From Anaerocolumna sp. AGMB13025 (lineage in GTDB: Bacteria; Bacillota; Clostridia; Lachnospirales; Lachnospiraceae): DNA of 64,000 bases. Location of the stretch: the NCBI RefSeq assembly GCF_029689925.1, contig NZ_CP121445.1, forward strand, positions 3,766,501-3,830,500, given 5' to 3'. This document shows positions 61,243 through 64,000 of the stretch, one piece after another (the first letter of the stretch is position 1; every line of letters starts with the position of its first letter). The position numbers and the translations under genes were made by a program. The notes below the pieces were generated by a model that saw only the letters and a program-made list of their open reading frames with translations, was not told where the DNA came from and made no database searches.

Positions 61243-63453
61243 TTACTTTTCGCTTTGAACTTTCTTACTATAACCTTGTGGATAACAATTTATTTTTTTA
61301 ATATTACGTCTTTTTTTGTTATATGAAATTCTTCGTTTTATCAAAGATACCAGGTTTTTTTTCTTCGTCAAACCGGTTCTTTTTTTACCAGATACGAATG
61401 CTTCCGCTTTTTTATGGCTTGTAACAGTTATCCTTGCAGCAGATTTCTCAATCTGGGGTTGTAAAGACCTGTTAATCTTATGCTGTGAGGATTTATTACT
61501 GTTAATTGGATCTGTTTTAACTGCTTTCTGGCTTTGTTCCTGCAAAGCTGACGAATTCTGCTTCCTTTGTTCTTCCTGGGTTTGTTTTGCTTCAAGCTGA
61601 GAAGATGTAACAGGTATCGAATCATTTTCTAATTTCTCTGTTTCATAAACTGTCTCATTCGATTTCCCTATCAGTTTGTCAGGTCCCTTAATATCTTTGT
61701 AAGCTTCGGTAGCCGTTATAATAATGTGACCCTCTTCTATTGCTTTCAGAACATCAATCTGAGGAAGAGCATGCTCATTTTGTTCATTTTCTAAAGCCTT
61801 AGATTCATTTATATAATCTTCAACCGTATCCTGTGCTGCTTCTAATGCCACCGCTGCGGGTACCGCTTCAAAAGCATATTGAAGCTCAGGTATTTTACTT
61901 TTAATGCGCTGTAAATATTCCTGATATAAAAAGCCAATTCCCACCGCTGCCAGCAGAGCAAAATTCGTAAGGAGATAATAATGATAGCGGTTCTGCATTT
62001 CTACTAATATATGAAGGGCAAAAGCACCTACAAAAAACACCGGTAAAATCAATCCGTTATTATCCCGTCTGAACAAATACACGACTCCGAACAAAGAGAA
62101 GAATACAACGGCCAGATAATAAACATTATTCCACACAGCCATACGATACATGAAATTTTCTTTGTCAGGGGTTAGAAGTTTCTGATTATTCATTGTAACA
62201 ATATTGGTAGTTGTAGCATAATCATCATTGGACCATACCAGATAAAACTTTTTAGCAAAAAGTTCAAGGGTACCAACCGGATCCTTCATAACCGACTGTT
62301 TTGCAATTTCAAGGCAGAGCTTATGGGCCTGGGTTGCCGAACCGGTCTCTTTATAGGAATCATTTAAGATATTCATTAACTCTTCACTGTAGCCGCCGTC
62401 ACTGGGAATGTTTACACCCACCATTAAACTGTAACCCATAGCTCCGGAACCGGCTGCATCCTTTTGTATCGCATTGGAGATTCCACCGTTAATTATCTGG
62501 GTGCAGATTAAATAACCAGCAATAACTACAACTGCCCGTAACCATCCCTTTGAAATAAAAATCTTTCCCAGGGGCAATTCATTAATATTCTTATACACAA
62601 GTTTTTTGCGAACAGTAAAGAGACATAATACTACCGCGATAAAATAAACAAGGGCCATGGGTCTGATTGCCGAGGCTGCTGCAATTAGAATACCAAGTAA
62701 AAAATGTAGTGCAATGGGTGATACGGAAACCTTAGTATTATCACCATATTTTTTCATTAGATGGACGGTTAATAAGACCGCACCAAATAAGATACAGGTA
62801 AACGTAGCTTCCGAACCGTTAATATTACTGAATATAATCTGAGAGGGCCAGAACCAGCTTATTAAAAATGCTGCTATGCCGCCGATGGTTCCGGTTAAGT
62901 TCTTACCAATCCGGTAACAGAAGAAGGCAGTAAGCGCTGACATTGCCACATTAAAATATAAAGGTACTGCATAAGCTGTCCCAAAAATTCTCATAACCCA
63001 AGACAATACATAAGAATATCCAAACGTATTGGGGAACAGCGCGATATATTCATTATTTGCCTGAGTAAGCAAAGTATGATCCATTATCATCTTAGCTACA
63101 TCGTAGTAAAACTTATAATCGGACTCCATACTTACCGTATAGGCTTTTATATACCATATCCGGAGTACAATCCCCCCAGCCAGGACAAGTACTACAAACA
63201 GCCCTTCAAGCCATGGACATTTTCTTTTCATAAATTCACCTGCCATAACCATAGAAGGCCTGGTCATTAAATAAAAGAGAGCATGAATCACTGCAATTGC
63301 CCCAAAGATTCCAAGAATAAGCAATACTTGTGACAGCAGTGGGTATTCTTTTCCCTCTTTAAATTGTGTTACTCCAAATATAAGTATCAAAAGCCCCGCC
63401 GCCAGATACAAATACATTGCCAGGTACGAAAACCAATTCCTGCGAAAACTCAT
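61243..63453 (-). CDS. PMT/ArnT-like (GT39/GT83) membrane glycosyltransferase with a long basic tail
   Basis: A 736-residue protein with about twelve helices (1-530). The first extracytoplasmic loop has acidic residues in SMESDYKFYYD, matching the catalytic Asp/Glu loop of the GT-C glycosyltransferases that move sugar from polyprenyl phosphate. Residues 535-736 form a cytoplasmic tail of low complexity, very Gln/Glu/Lys/Ser-rich and ending strongly basic (KRRISYNKKRRN). It may be a disordered scaffold. It sits between the epimerase and thioredoxin-GH8 genes and probably glycosylates a surface polymer or protein. It starts 19 bp after the epimerase stop. Confidence 0.87.
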   Translation of the reverse strand: MSFRRNWFSYLAMYLYLAAGLLILIFGVTQFKEGKEYPLLSQVLLILGIFGAIAVIHALFYLMTRPSMVMAGEFMKRKCPWLEGLFVVLVLAGGIVLRIWYIKAYTVSMESDYKFYYDVAKMIMDHTLLTQANNEYIALFPNTFGYSYVLSWVMRIFGTAYAVPLYFNVAMSALTAFFCYRIGKNLTGTIGGIAAFLISWFWPSQIIFSNINGSEATFTCILFGAVLLTVHLMKKYGDNTKVSVSPIALHFLLGILIAAASAIRPMALVYFIAVVLCLFTVRKKLVYKNINELPLGKIFISKGWLRAVVVIAGYLICTQIINGGISNAIQKDAAGSGAMGYSLMVGVNIPSDGGYSEELMNILNDSYKETGSATQAHKLCLEIAKQSVMKDPVGTLELFAKKFYLVWSNDDYATTTNIVTMNNQKLLTPDKENFMYRMAVWNNVYYLAVVFFSLFGVVYLFRRDNNGLILPVFFVGAFALHILVEMQNRYHYYLLTNFALLAAVGIGFLYQEYLQRIKSKIPELQYAFEAVPAAVALEAAQDTVEDYINESKALENEQNEHALPQIDVLKAIEEGHIIITATEAYKDIKGPDKLIGKSNETVYETEKLENDSIPVTSSQLEAKQTQEEQRKQNSSALQEQSQKAVKTDPINSNKSSQHKINRSLQPQIEKSAARITVTSHKKAEAFVSGKKRTGLTKKKNLVSLIKRRISYNKKRRNIKKINCYPQGYSKKVQSEK

Positions 63454-63472
63454 AGCTACCCCTTTTCTTTCT

Positions 63473-64000
63473 CTACAATCTGCTAGTTAAAATATCTATT
63501 ATCTGTTTACAGGCAGTACCGTCACCATAAGGATTAGAAGCCTTACTCATGGCATCGTATTCCTCTTTATCAGTTAATAGACGTTTAAATTCCCGGTAAA
63601 TAGTTTCCTCTCCGGTACCGATTAACTTTAAGGTACCAGTTTGTATCCCTTCCGGTCGTTCTGTGGTATCCCGAAGTACCAATACCGGTTTTTTAAGCCC
63701 CGAGGCTTCCTCTTGAATACCGCCGCTGTCAGTAAGGATAAACTCGGACCGGTACATAATATTGTGAAAATCGATTACATTCAGCGGTTCAATGATCTTT
63801 ATCTTGGAATCCTCTTTAAAAACCTCCGCCGCAATTTTTCTGATTGCCGGATTTAGATGTATTGGATAAAGTACCTTCACGTCATTAACTTCATTCAGAA
63901 CCCGTTTTATTCCATGAAAGATATCATAGAGGGGAGGTCCTAAATTCTCCCTGCGATGGGCCGTCAGCAATACAAGTCTGCTCCCCGATGCCCATTCTAA
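63473..64000 (-). CDS. wecB: UDP-N-acetylglucosamine 2-epimerase, C-terminal part
   Basis: The frame runs off the right edge at base 64000, so the N-terminus lies outside; 175 residues are present of about 370 usual. The motifs TAHRRENLG and DSGGIQEEASGL followed by RDTTERPEG are diagnostic of non-hydrolysing UDP-GlcNAc 2-epimerases, which make UDP-ManNAc for teichoic-acid linkage units and capsules. It is the first gene seen of the glycan operon. Confidence 0.93.
   Translation of the reverse strand, partial: LEWASGSRLVLLTAHRRENLGPPLYDIFHGIKRVLNEVNDVKVLYPIHLNPAIRKIAAEVFKEDSKIKIIEPLNVIDFHNIMYRSEFILTDSGGIQEEASGLKKPVLVLRDTTERPEGIQTGTLKLIGTGEETIYREFKRLLTDKEEYDAMSKASNPYGDGTACKQIIDILTSRL

Overview
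The window is low-GC chromosomal DNA from an anaerobic, spore-forming Firmicute of class Clostridia, most likely the Lachnospiraceae. This is inferred from gene content: a SpoVB-type flippase, an RqcH/NFACT protein, an Nfn-type bifurcating transhydrogenase, a DUF5688 protein, a GEMM (c-di-GMP-I) riboswitch and several c-di-GMP enzymes, plus strong AAGGAGG ribosome binding sites throughout. No rRNA genes, insertion sequences or CRISPR arrays were seen. There is one tRNA gene, tRNA-Arg(CCG).

Layout. 1-7.3 kb (+): the end of rqcH, a PHP phosphatase, and a two-component system with a MacB/FtsX-type ABC exporter. Both promoters of that system carry the same TTGAG direct repeats. 7.4-11 kb (-): iscR-nifS-nifU-mnmA, for Fe-S cluster and thiouridine synthesis. 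11-14.6 kb: spoVB, and a PAS-GGDEF gene lying behind a c-di-GMP-I riboswitch and terminator. 14.7-22.8 kb (-): a YesMN-like two-component system followed by a ytfQRT-yjfF-type sugar importer. 23-29 kb (-): a membrane GGDEF protein, an extracellular flavin reductase lipoprotein with its LysR regulator, and a TraX-like membrane protein.

29.7-35.05 kb is a visibly more AT-rich accessory island. It has an excisionase-like gene, arrays of the motif TACACCA near both ends, and an unfamiliar operon of a TIGR04255-like protein, a 57-residue protein and a ComEC-type metallo-beta-lactamase. A separate 471-residue protein with a hydrophobic C-terminal segment lies upstream. This is the best candidate in the window for an undescribed system, possibly a conflict or defence module. 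No function has been shown.

35-51 kb (mostly -): metA, ligA, an RluF-type pseudouridine synthase with a repetitive tail, a chemoreceptor, a putative secreted protein, tRNA-Arg, DUF421, DUF5688 and YhhN-like proteins, a GGDEF-EAL protein and nfnAB. The spacers here hold several tandem repeats and stacked hairpins. 51.5-59 kb: a second OmpR/HisKA pair, CYTH and HD proteins, an alpha/beta hydrolase and an ABC-F ATPase. 59-64 kb (-): a surface-glycan locus with the end of a UDP-GlcNAc 2-epimerase gene, a PMT/ArnT-like glycosyltransferase, a thioredoxin-GH8 fusion and a GtrA flippase.

Two themes recur. Cyclic-di-GMP signalling appears as three GGDEF/EAL proteins and one riboswitch. Envelope functions appear as exporters, importers, sensors and glycan assembly. 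Intergenic spacers are unusually rich in inverted and tandem repeats.
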